A DNA stretch of 20,224 nucleotides from CAJUOR01 sp964596105 (lineage in GTDB: Bacteria > Bacillota_I > Bacilli_A > Erysipelotrichales > Coprobacillaceae). The position numbers were made by a program, and so were the translations under genes. Positions 7,730-14,590 of the stretch are shown here, in pieces. How positions within the stretch are numbered: position 1 is the first letter of the stretch; each line of letters starts with the position of its first letter. The stretch spans positions 1 to 20,224 of the forward strand of contig CAZQRT010000017.1 in the NCBI GenBank assembly GCA_964596105.1, written 5' to 3'. The notes under the pieces are model-generated. The model made no database searches, was not told the origin of the DNA, and saw nothing but the letters and a program-made list of their open reading frames with translations.

Positions 7730-8086
7730 ATGATCAAGAAAGTATCCCGCGCGAAGGTTCGCCAGAGACGGCACGCGCGAGTTCGCAGAAAAATCAGCGG
7801 AACGGCACAATGTCCTCGTTTAAATGTTTTCCGTTCCAATGCTAATATTCATGCCCAGATCATTGATGACGAGAAGGGGCATACTCTCGCGGCTTCGTCC
7901 AGTGTGGCCTTGAAGCTTGCCAACGGCGGCAATATCGAAGCGGCTAAAATCGTCGGCGCGGATATTGCGAAAAAGGCGCTGGCGCAGAATATCGATACGG
8001 TGGTCTTTGACCGCGGCGGTTATATCTATCACGGCCGTGTCGCCGCTTTAGCCGATGCCGCCAGAGAAGCCGGATTGAAGTTCTAA
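7730..8086 (+). CDS. rplR: 50S ribosomal protein L18
   Basis: L18 (118 aa) binds 5S rRNA with L5 in the central protuberance. The basic N-terminus KVSRAKVRQRRHARVRRKISGTAQCPRLNVFRSNANIHAQIIDDEKGHTL is typical. The FDRGGYIYHGRVAALADAAREAGLKF end is the family signature. AAAGGAG lies in the 26-nt spacer after rplF. No unusual features. Confidence 0.98.
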   Translation: MIKKVSRAKVRQRRHARVRRKISGTAQCPRLNVFRSNANIHAQIIDDEKGHTLAASSSVALKLANGGNIEAAKIVGADIAKKALAQNIDTVVFDRGGYIYHGRVAALADAAREAGLKF

Positions 8087-8102
8087 GCGAAGGAGGGAAA
8101 GC

Positions 8103-8618
8103 ATGGCAGAACAGCGTAGAGGAAGAAGAAGAGAAGAAGTCAAGGAATTTGAGGAACGCGTCGTGACCATTAACCGTGTCACCAAGGTTGTCAAGGGCGG
8201 CCGCCGCATGCGTTTTGCGGCCCTGGTCGTGGTCGGCGATAAAAAAGGCCGCGTGGGATTTGGCACCGGCAAGGCGAACGAAGTTCCGGACGCCATCCGC
8301 AAAGCTTCCGAGGCAGCGAAGAAGAACATTATCCGGGTTCCGATTGTGCACGGCACGATCACGCATGAGGTGACCGGTCATTACGGCAGCGGGGAAGTTT
8401 TCATCCGCCCGGCCAGTGAAGGTACCGGCATCATCGCCGGCGGTCCGGTGCGCGCCGTCGTGGAGCTGGCGGGATATACGAATATTTTATCAAAGTGCAT
8501 CGGCTCCCGTACCGCCATCAATATGGTGCGGGCAACCGTCGAAGGTTTGAAATCTTTGAAGACCCCGGCTCATGTCGCCGAGCTTCGCAACAAAACCGTC
8601 GAAGAGATTTACGGATAG
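8103..8618 (+). CDS. rpsE: 30S ribosomal protein S5
   Basis: S5 (171 aa) sits at the mRNA entry site and helps decoding accuracy. The double-stranded RNA-binding fold is seen as EFEERVVTINRVTKVVKGGRRMRFAALVVVGDKKGRVGFGTGKANEVPDAIRKA. The C-terminal domain has GEVFIRPASEGTGIIAGGPVRAVVELAGYTNILSKCIGSRTAINMVRAT. The KVVKGGRRMRF loop corresponds to the region where spectinomycin resistance mutations map in other species; it looks wild-type. AAGGAGG precedes the ATG. Confidence 0.98.
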   Translation: MAEQRRGRRREEVKEFEERVVTINRVTKVVKGGRRMRFAALVVVGDKKGRVGFGTGKANEVPDAIRKASEAAKKNIIRVPIVHGTITHEVTGHYGSGEVFIRPASEGTGIIAGGPVRAVVELAGYTNILSKCIGSRTAINMVRATVEGLKSLKTPAHVAELRNKTVEEIYG

Positions 8619-8630
8619 GGGGCGGACCGC

Positions 8631-8813
8631 ATGGCAACCGAATTAAAAATCAAGCTGGTCAAAAGCCCGATCGGGGCGAAACGCAACCAGAAGGAAACGT
8701 TAAAAGCCCTGGGTCTGACCAGAATGCAGAAAGAAGTGACCCGCAAGGATTGTGATACGGTTCGCGGCATGATCCGTTGCGTGGCGCATCTGGTAGAAGT
8801 AGAAGAGATCTAG
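8631..8813 (+). CDS. rpmD: 50S ribosomal protein L30
   Basis: L30 (60 aa) is a small bacterial large-subunit protein with a ferredoxin-like half fold. LKIKLVKSPIGAKRNQKETLKALGLTRMQKEV is the usual N-terminal block. The MIRCVAHLVEVEEI end is typical. The ribosome binding site is a G-rich GGGGGCGG rather than the standard AAGGAGG. The gene lies 12 nt after rpsE and 16 nt before rplO, as in most Bacillota. Confidence 0.96.
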   Translation: MATELKIKLVKSPIGAKRNQKETLKALGLTRMQKEVTRKDCDTVRGMIRCVAHLVEVEEI

Positions 8814-8829
8814 TGGGAGGTGCCAGGAC

Positions 8830-9270
8830 ATGAAATTGCATGAATTATCATCTACCCCGGGAGCCCGTCATAAACGCAACCGCGTCGGACGCGGCACGAG
8901 CAGCGGCAACGGCAAGACCGCCGGACGCGGCCAGAAAGGCTCCGGCGCCCGCAGCGGCGGCGGCAAGAAGGCCGGTTTCGAGGGTGGACAAACGCCTTTA
9001 TTCATGAGACTGCCCAAGCGCGGTTTCACGAACTATACCCGCAAGGAGTATGGTATTGTCAATCTGGAACAGCTGAATGTCTTTGATGAGGGAACCGAGG
9101 TTACCCCGGGACTTTTAATCGAAAAGCGCATCGTTCGTAAAGAACTGGACGGCATCAAGGTTTTAGGGGAAGGCACGCTTGAGAAAAAACTCACGGTCAA
9201 AGCCCATAAATTTTCCAAGTCCGCGAAGGCGGCAATTGAGGCGGCGGGTGGCATAGCTGAGGTGATCTAG
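8830..9270 (+). CDS. rplO: 50S ribosomal protein L15
   Basis: L15 (146 aa) is a late-assembly 23S rRNA-binding protein. Its long, disordered Gly/Arg/Lys-rich N-terminal arm is visible (RNRVGRGTSSGNGKTAGRGQKGSGARSGGGKKAGFEGGQTPLFMRLPKRGF, about residues 17-67). A globular C-terminal domain ends with KAAIEAAGGIAEVI. It ends one base before the secY start and carries the likely secY ribosome binding site (GAGGTGAT) in its last codons. Confidence 0.98.
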   Translation: MKLHELSSTPGARHKRNRVGRGTSSGNGKTAGRGQKGSGARSGGGKKAGFEGGQTPLFMRLPKRGFTNYTRKEYGIVNLEQLNVFDEGTEVTPGLLIEKRIVRKELDGIKVLGEGTLEKKLTVKAHKFSKSAKAAIEAAGGIAEVI

Positions 9271-9271
9271 G

Positions 9272-10585
9272 ATGTTTACCTATATCGCGAATGTGTTTAA
9301 AAAACCGGAACTTCGGCAGCGGGTATTATTCACGCTGGGCATGCTGTTTGTCTACCGCGTGGGAGCCGCGATCACCATTCCCGGCGTGAACGGGGATGTT
9401 TTGACCCAGGGCTTCGCCAATACCGGCGTGTTTGGCATCATGAACATGCTGGGAGGAGGATCTCTGGAGCGGTTCTCTTTGCTCGCTTTGGGCGTATCGC
9501 CTTACATCACCTCGAGCATCATCATTGAGCTTTTGAGTAATGATGTCATTCCGAAGCTTTCCGAGTGGAACAAGGAAGGCGAAACGGGCCGCAAGAAAAA
9601 GGACCGCGTCACGCGCTATCTGACTGTCGTGCTGGCGGCGGTGCAGGGCATCAGCCTGACCTACGCCTTTGATCACGCCTACGGCCTTTTGATGCAGTCT
9701 AACTGGCAGACTTATCTCTATGTCGGACTGGTTATGGTCGCCGGATCATCGCTGTCGGTGTGGATGGGTGACCAGATCACAAGCAAGGGTATCGGCAACG
9801 GCATTTCCCTTTTGATCTTCACGGGTATTGTCGCCAATCTGCCGTCCAGCTTCATTGCCGCGGCGCGCGCGATGATTACCGTCACCGGAGTGGATACCTG
9901 GACGACGGTCAAGGGCGTTTTAAACTACCTCCTGTTTGTGATCGTCTATCTTTTGATCATCGTCTTCGTTGTTTATAACGAAGGGGCGATCCGCAAGATC
10001 CCGCTGGTTTACGCCAACAGTTCCAATTCGAGAATGCCGGTCAACGACCGCAACCATCTGCCGATCAAGATCAACAGCGCCGGCGTGATCCCGGTCATCT
10101 TCGCCAGCTCGGTGATGTCCGTGCCGACGACCATCATCAGTTTTATGAAGGAGTCGCAAGTGACGGAGATCCTGCGGAAGATCTTTGATTTTTCCAGTGA
10201 ACCGGTAGCTTTTGTCATCTATCTGGTTCTGATTGTGCTGTTTTCGTTCTTTTACGCGAATCTGCAGATTGATCCCGCCAAGCTCGCCAAGGATCTGCGC
10301 AAATCCAACGGATCGATTCCGGGCGTCCGGCAGGGCAAGGAGACGGAGAATTATATCCGCCGGGTATTGAACCGCGTCACCGTGGTCGGTTCCATTTTCC
10401 TGGTGATCATCGCGGCGATCCCGATCGCGATGCCCGTGATCTGGCCTTTGGCCAGGGAGGTCTCCAATCAGATTCGTTTAGGCGGTACCGGATTGATCAT
10501 CGTGACCGGCGTGGCTTTGGAAACGGTAAAACAGATTAATACTTATATGACAAGACGTGAATATCACGGTTATATCCGCAGATGA
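9272..10585 (+). CDS. secY: Protein translocase channel subunit SecY
   Basis: SecY (437 aa) is the ten-helix membrane channel of the general secretion pathway; it works with SecE, SecG and the SecA motor or with translating ribosomes. The N-terminal RQRVLFTLGMLFVYRVGAAITIPG helix is typical. The plug region follows with NMLGGGSLERFSLLALGVSPYITSSIIIELL, then KEGETGRKKKDRVTRYLT. IGNGISLLIFTGI and the cytosolic loop INSAGVIPVIFASSV are also conserved. The C-terminal loop R-YHGYIRR is typical. Its ATG is one base after the rplO stop, so expression is coupled to ribosomal protein synthesis. Confidence 0.98.
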   Translation: MFTYIANVFKKPELRQRVLFTLGMLFVYRVGAAITIPGVNGDVLTQGFANTGVFGIMNMLGGGSLERFSLLALGVSPYITSSIIIELLSNDVIPKLSEWNKEGETGRKKKDRVTRYLTVVLAAVQGISLTYAFDHAYGLLMQSNWQTYLYVGLVMVAGSSLSVWMGDQITSKGIGNGISLLIFTGIVANLPSSFIAAARAMITVTGVDTWTTVKGVLNYLLFVIVYLLIIVFVVYNEGAIRKIPLVYANSSNSRMPVNDRNHLPIKINSAGVIPVIFASSVMSVPTTIISFMKESQVTEILRKIFDFSSEPVAFVIYLVLIVLFSFFYANLQIDPAKLAKDLRKSNGSIPGVRQGKETENYIRRVLNRVTVVGSIFLVIIAAIPIAMPVIWPLAREVSNQIRLGGTGLIIVTGVALETVKQINTYMTRREYHGYIRR

Positions 10586-10610
10586 TAGTAAATGGAAAAG
10601 AGGGAAGCTG

Positions 10611-11258
10611 ATGAACATTATTTTAATGGGCCCTCCAGGTGCCGGCAAGGGAACCCAGGCTGATAAACTGGTCACAAAGTACGGACTGGTGCAAATTTCA
10701 ACCGGCGACATGTTCCGCAAGGAAATCAAAGAAGATACACAATTAGGAGTCATTGCCAAGTTTTTCAGTCAGTATGGTTATCTGGTACCTGACAGTATTA
10801 CTATCGATATTGTGCGCGAGCGCCTGTCGCAGAATGATTTTCCGAATGGTTTCATTCTCGACGGTTTTCCGCGCACCGTCGTGCAGGCCATCAGCCTGGA
10901 AAACCTCGGCAAGGAGCTGGGCTTCAAGATTGACGCGATTATCAATCTGGATGTTGATTTCGATCAGCTTTTAGTGCGCCTGGCCGGACGCCGGGTATGC
11001 CGGGAATGCGGCGCGACGTACAATCTGCAGTTTAAGCCGCCGAAAGTGGAAGGAATTTGCGATCTTTGCGGCGGGGAGCTTTATCAGCGGGCTGACGAGA
11101 GCGAGGAGGCTGTCAAGGTGCGCCTGCAGACTTACACGCGTCAGACGAGACCTTTGATTGATTATTATACGATGAAAGGCCAGCTGATGAATATCAATGG
11201 CGATCAGGCCATGGACGACGTTTTCAAAGACATCGAAAAGAGCCTGGGGGTCGGGTAA
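10611..11258 (+). CDS. adk: Adenylate kinase, zinc-lid type
   Basis: Adenylate kinase (215 aa) interconverts ATP + AMP and two ADP in the cytosol. The P-loop GPPGAGKGTQ is at residues 7-16, STGDMFR at 30-36 and DGFPRT at 84-89. The LID carries four cysteines, Cys130, Cys133, Cys150 and Cys153, a structural zinc site found in many Gram-positive enzymes. I chose the ATG at 10611 (MNIILMGPPG), preceded by AGAGGGAAG, rather than an upstream in-frame extension that overlaps secY. Its stop overlaps the next start by one base (TAATG). Confidence 0.98.
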   Translation: MNIILMGPPGAGKGTQADKLVTKYGLVQISTGDMFRKEIKEDTQLGVIAKFFSQYGYLVPDSITIDIVRERLSQNDFPNGFILDGFPRTVVQAISLENLGKELGFKIDAIINLDVDFDQLLVRLAGRRVCRECGATYNLQFKPPKVEGICDLCGGELYQRADESEEAVKVRLQTYTRQTRPLIDYYTMKGQLMNINGDQAMDDVFKDIEKSLGVG

Positions 11259-12001
11259 TGCTGCTGAATTCTTTCGACGAAATTTCTACAATGCGGGAAA
11301 ATGCCCATATCTTACTGGAAATGTTCCGGGACATGCAAAGCATGGTGCTGCCGGGAACTTATCTGGATGAACTGGAGGCCCGGGCGGTGGCCGTCCTGCA
11401 AAAGCGCGGGGCGGGCAGTTCCTTTCTGGAGGACGGCATTTTCGGGCATGTCATCGCGGCTTCGGTCAATGAGCAGGCCGCGTGGGGAGTGCCGGATCAC
11501 CGGCAGTTGAAAGAACAGGATATGATTACGATCAGTGCCGGGGTTTACAAAAACGGGCTGCACTGCGCTTTGACACAGACCTACGCGGTCGGGCCGGTCG
11601 CAGCCGAAACCCGGAAATTGATTGACGACACACTGGAATCGCTGGTGGAAGGTTTAGCGGTTGTGCACGCGGGAGTCCGGGTGAGTGATATTTCTCACGC
11701 CATTCAGACTTACGCTTTAAGTCACGGTTATGGCGTGCCAACCGGTTACGCGGGGCACGGCATCGGGAAGCATTTTCAGGAACCGCCCGCCATCCGGTTC
11801 TACGGTCTGAAGGGCCGCGGCGAAACTTTAAAAGAAGGGCAGCTGCTCAGTGTCGAGACCATGCTCATACAGGGAAGCGGTCAAACCTATACGAGACCTC
11901 CAAGCATGACGATCTGTGCCGGCGGCAATGTCTGCCATTTCGGGCATACCGTGATCGTGGCCAGAGACGGCTTGGAAATCTTAACGCGGTTGTATGATTA
12001 A
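11258..12001 (+). CDS. Methionine aminopeptidase-like protein, probably catalytically inactive
   Basis: This 247-aa protein sits where map (type I methionine aminopeptidase) is normally found and aligns over the whole pita-bread fold: NEQAAWGVPD (71-80), GHGIGKHFQEPP (166-177), LLSVETM (196-202) and HFGHTVIV (227-234). Compared with E. coli numbering, only two of five metal ligands remain (His171 as His167, Glu204 as Glu200). Asp97 is Ser93, Asp108 is Ala104 and Glu235 is Gly229. The catalytic helpers His79 and His178 are Trp76 and Gln174. The frame is intact, of normal length and coupled to adk by TAATG. A dinuclear metallopeptidase seems impossible, so I infer a pseudoenzyme with a retained binding or structural role. 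A functional map would have to lie elsewhere. Confidence 0.85.
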   Translation: MLLNSFDEISTMRENAHILLEMFRDMQSMVLPGTYLDELEARAVAVLQKRGAGSSFLEDGIFGHVIAASVNEQAAWGVPDHRQLKEQDMITISAGVYKNGLHCALTQTYAVGPVAAETRKLIDDTLESLVEGLAVVHAGVRVSDISHAIQTYALSHGYGVPTGYAGHGIGKHFQEPPAIRFYGLKGRGETLKEGQLLSVETMLIQGSGQTYTRPPSMTICAGGNVCHFGHTVIVARDGLEILTRLYD

Positions 12002-12018
12002 AAGGAGAAAACTTTTCG

Positions 12019-12255
12019 ATGGCAAAAAAGAAAACTGACGTAATCGAGGTGGAAGGGGTCGTAAAGGAGTGCCTGCCGAACACCATGTTTAAGGTGGCGA
12101 TCAACGGCATGGACGGCAACGACCTGGTTATCCTCGCACACGTGTCTGGTAAAATCCGTATGAACTACATTCGCATTTTACCGGGAGACCGGGTAACTTT
12201 GGAAATTTCACCTTATGATGTAACACGTGGGCGTATTACATTCAGACATAAATAA
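12019..12255 (+). CDS. infA: Translation initiation factor IF-1
   Basis: IF-1 (78 aa) is a single OB-fold (S1-like) protein that occupies the 30S A site during initiation. DVIEVEGVVKECLPNTMFKVAINGMDGNDLVILAHVSGKIRMNYIRILPGDRVTLEISPYDVTRGRITFRHK is recognisable over its full length. The N-terminus MAKKKT is a few residues longer than the common 72-aa form. An AAAGGAG site follows the preceding stop codon directly. Confidence 0.98.
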   Translation: MAKKKTDVIEVEGVVKECLPNTMFKVAINGMDGNDLVILAHVSGKIRMNYIRILPGDRVTLEISPYDVTRGRITFRHK

Positions 12256-12273
12256 GTACAGGGGGCTTGTGAA

Positions 12274-12387
12274 ATGAAAGTTCGAGCATCGGTAAAGCCG
12301 ATTTGTGACAAATGCCGTGTCATCCGCCGCAAAGGCCGGGTCATGATCATTTGTGAAAATCCAAAACATAAACAAAGACAAGGATAA
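12274..12387 (+). CDS. rpmJ: 50S ribosomal protein L36, zinc-binding form
   Basis: L36 (37 aa) is the smallest large-subunit protein, with a zinc ribbon. The translation begins MKVRASVKPICDKC and ends PKHKQRQG. The zinc ligands are Cys11, Cys14, Cys27 and His32 (C-x2-C-x12-C-x4-H), so this is the zinc-containing form. The gene lies between infA and rpsM with 18 nt on each side, the canonical position. A GGGGG stretch at 12261-12265 serves as ribosome binding site. Confidence 0.97.
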   Translation: MKVRASVKPICDKCRVIRRKGRVMIICENPKHKQRQG

Positions 12388-12405
12388 TAAACAGGAGGGA
12401 AAAGA

Positions 12406-12771
12406 ATGGCTCGTATTGCAGGTGTGGATATTCCTCGCGACAAACATGTCGTCATCTCTTTAACATATATCTACGGGATCGGCAAACCGACCGCCAAGAA
12501 GATTCTCGCGAAATGTGACATCCCTGAGCAGACCAAGGTCCGTGATTTAACTGAGGCTCAGGAGACCGCGATCCGCCGTGAAGTAGAGAATTATCAGGTT
12601 GAAGGCGATCTGCGTCGTGAAGTGGCGATGAATATTAAACGTCTGATGGATATCGGCAGTTATCGCGGTATTCGTCATCGTCGCGGCTTGCCGGTTCGCG
12701 GCCAGCGCACGAAGACCAACGCGAGAACCCGCAAGGGTAAGTCCAGACCGATTGCCGGTAAGAAGAAATAA
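12406..12771 (+). CDS. rpsM: 30S ribosomal protein S13
   Basis: S13 (121 aa) is a 30S head protein that contacts P-site tRNA and bridges to L5. ARIAGVDIPRDKHVVISLTYIYGIGKPTAKKIL is the standard N-terminal helix-two-turn-helix region. SYRGIRHRRGLPVRGQRTKTNARTRKG and the basic tail PIAGKKK are the C-terminal signature. CAGGAGGG precedes the ATG. It is the first gene of the alpha operon in E. coli, but here it is embedded in the continuous cluster. Confidence 0.98.
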   Translation: MARIAGVDIPRDKHVVISLTYIYGIGKPTAKKILAKCDIPEQTKVRDLTEAQETAIRREVENYQVEGDLRREVAMNIKRLMDIGSYRGIRHRRGLPVRGQRTKTNARTRKGKSRPIAGKKK

Positions 12772-12792
12772 AGAACAGGAGGTTGAATTTCA

Positions 12793-13185
12793 ATGCCAAA
12801 GGGAAAAAATACACGGGGAAGAAGACGTGTTAAAAAGAATATTGCAAAGGGCATCGCCCATGTTCATTCAACTTTCAATAACACCATCGTGACAATTACG
12901 GATGAGTTCGGCAATGTGCTGACCTGGTCGAGCGCCGGGGCTCTGGGCTTTAAGGGTTCGCGTAAGTCAACGCCTTATGCCGCCCAGATGGCTGCCGAGG
13001 CCTGCGCGAAAGCCAGCATGGACCAGGGCATGAAGACCGTTGAGGTGAATGTGAAAGGACCGGGTCCGGGACGCGAGGCAGCGGTCCGCGCTTTACAGGC
13101 AGCCGGACTGGAAGTTTCCGCGATTAATGATGTTACACCGATTCCGCATAATGGCTGTCGCCCGCCGAAACGTCCGCGTGGCTAG
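12793..13185 (+). CDS. rpsK: 30S ribosomal protein S11
   Basis: S11 (130 aa) lies on the 30S platform next to the mRNA exit and the Shine-Dalgarno helix. KKNIAKGIAHVHSTFNNTIVTITD, GALGFKGSRKSTPYAAQMAAEACAKASMDQGMKTVEVNVKGPGPGREAAVRAL and the end VTPIPHNGCRPPKRPRG are all diagnostic. The HNGC motif near the C-terminus is the conserved Asn-Gly site. CAGGAGG lies 12 nt upstream of the start. Confidence 0.98.
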   Translation: MPKGKNTRGRRRVKKNIAKGIAHVHSTFNNTIVTITDEFGNVLTWSSAGALGFKGSRKSTPYAAQMAAEACAKASMDQGMKTVEVNVKGPGPGREAAVRALQAAGLEVSAINDVTPIPHNGCRPPKRPRG

Positions 13186-13211
13186 TCACATCCGGTTAGG
13201 AGGGGACAGGC

Positions 13212-14156
13212 ATGCAGAAATTTGAAAAAGCGAATTTTACCATCCAGGACTATGAGGAGTCGAGTCATTTTGCCCGTTTCGTCATCGAGCCTCTGGAAAG
13301 GGGCTTTGGCACAACGCTTGGCAATGCCTTAAGGCGCGTTTTGCTGTCGTCACTGCCGGGCGCGGCGATCAACGCGGTCAAGATTAACGGCGCGATCCAT
13401 GAATTCAGCGCGGTGGACGGCGTGGTGGAGGATGTCACCAAGATCATCCTGCGCCTGAAGGGTCTCGTTTTTAAGATTGACAGTGATGATCCCGTCACCA
13501 TGACGATTGATGTGACCGGTCCGGCCACGGTGACCGGAGCGGACATTCAGTGCCCCGGTGAAGTGAAGATCATCAGCACGGATATGGAGATTTGTCATGT
13601 GGCCAAAGGCCAGCATTTCTACATGGAAATGTACGCCAAAAAAGATCGCGGTTATGTCAGTGCCGATCAGAACAAGCGCTACATGAATACGATCGGGGTC
13701 ATTCCGACCGATTCCCTCTATTCGCCCATTGAGAAGGTCTCTTATATTGTGGAACCGACCAGAGTCGGACAGAGCGCGAAATACGATCAGCTCACCATGG
13801 AGATTCAAACCGACGGCTCGATGCAGCCCCATGAGGCCCTGGCGATGGCTGCCAAGATCTTAGTGGAGCATCTCAATCCTTTCGTGGAGCTTTCTGATCT
13901 TGCCATCAACATGGAAGTCATGTCAGAGGCGACCAAGGAGACGGGCAACAAGGTTCTGGATATGACCATTGAGGAACTGGATCTCTCCGTCCGTTCCTAC
14001 AACTGCCTGAAACGGGCCGGCATTCAGACCGTTCAGGAATTGTCACAGAAGACGGAGGAAGAGATGATCAAAGTTCGCAACTTAGGCAAGAAATCCCTGA
14101 AGGAAGTCAAGGAAAAGCTTTCCGAGCTGGGCCTGACTTTCCGGACAGTTGAATAA
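13212..14156 (+). CDS. rpoA: DNA-directed RNA polymerase subunit alpha
   Basis: The alpha subunit (314 aa) dimerises to nucleate RNA polymerase assembly, and its C-terminal domain binds promoter UP elements and activators. The N-terminal domain shows RFVIEPLERGFGTTLGNALRRVLLSSLPGAAI (residues 22-53) and the E-x-PHEALAMAAKILVEHL dimer helix. A linker around 232-250 leads to the C-terminal domain with LDLSVRSYNCLKRAGI. Here Arg261 matches the DNA-contacting Arg265 of E. coli, and VRNLGKKSLKEVKEKL forms the last helices. AGGAGGGG precedes the ATG. Confidence 0.98.
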   Translation: MQKFEKANFTIQDYEESSHFARFVIEPLERGFGTTLGNALRRVLLSSLPGAAINAVKINGAIHEFSAVDGVVEDVTKIILRLKGLVFKIDSDDPVTMTIDVTGPATVTGADIQCPGEVKIISTDMEICHVAKGQHFYMEMYAKKDRGYVSADQNKRYMNTIGVIPTDSLYSPIEKVSYIVEPTRVGQSAKYDQLTMEIQTDGSMQPHEALAMAAKILVEHLNPFVELSDLAINMEVMSEATKETGNKVLDMTIEELDLSVRSYNCLKRAGIQTVQELSQKTEEEMIKVRNLGKKSLKEVKEKLSELGLTFRTVE

Positions 14157-14172
14157 AAAGGAGGAGTAACGC

Positions 14173-14535
14173 ATGGCTCATAATCGTAAATTAGGGCGGA
14201 CATCGGCGCAACGCCGTTCCATGCTGCGTTCAATGGCGACGGAGATCATCATGAACGGGGAAATCCGCACGACCGAAACCCGGGCCAAAGAAGTCCGCAA
14301 GGTAGTGGAGGAACTCATCACGCTGGGCAAGCGCAATGATCTTCACGCGAAAAGACAGGCGGCCGCCATCTGCCATCAGGCGGTTGATGAAAAAACCGGC
14401 CGTGACGCGGTCCAGAAGCTCTTTGATGAAGTAGCCCCGAAGTATAAAGATGTCAATGGTGGCTATACCCAGATTTATAAATTAGGAAACCGCCGCGGCG
14501 ACAACGCCCCGATGGTTCTGATTCGATTGATTTAA
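14173..14535 (+). CDS. rplQ: 50S ribosomal protein L17
   Basis: L17 (120 aa) is a large-subunit protein near the tunnel exit. AHNRKLGRTSAQRRSMLRSMATEIIMNGEIRTTETRAKEVRKVVEELITLGKR is typical. The C-terminal GGYTQIYKLGNRRGDNAPMVLIRLI is the family end. It is the last gene of the cluster; an intrinsic terminator begins directly after its stop codon. AAAAGGAGG precedes the start. Confidence 0.98.
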   Translation: MAHNRKLGRTSAQRRSMLRSMATEIIMNGEIRTTETRAKEVRKVVEELITLGKRNDLHAKRQAAAICHQAVDEKTGRDAVQKLFDEVAPKYKDVNGGYTQIYKLGNRRGDNAPMVLIRLI

Positions 14536-14558
14536 GCCGATCTCGATCGGCTTTTTTT
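14536..14558 (+). terminator. Rho-independent terminator of the ribosomal protein cluster
   Basis: GCCGAT (14536-14541), loop CTCG, ATCGGC (14546-14551), followed by seven T residues (14552-14558). It begins at the base after the rplQ stop codon. Confidence 0.9.
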
Positions 14559-14590
14559 CATACAAAAAAAAGAGGCTTTTCAGCCTCTTT
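14559..14590 (-). terminator. Rho-independent terminator of the minus-strand zinc-ribbon gene, possibly bidirectional
   Basis: The stem AAAGAGGCT/AGCCTCTTT (14569-14577 with 14582-14590) has a four-base loop. Read on the - strand it is followed by a run of eight T, so it ends the convergent zinc-ribbon gene. The stop codon of that gene overlaps the outer end of the stem. On the + strand the following sequence is only TTTATTC, so it could be a weaker back-up for rplQ. Confidence 0.88.

Noticed and set aside
10557..10610. Upstream in-frame extension of adenylate kinase
   Set aside because: It overlaps secY, has no suitable ribosome binding site, and the ATG at 10611 gives the standard MNIILMGPPG start.
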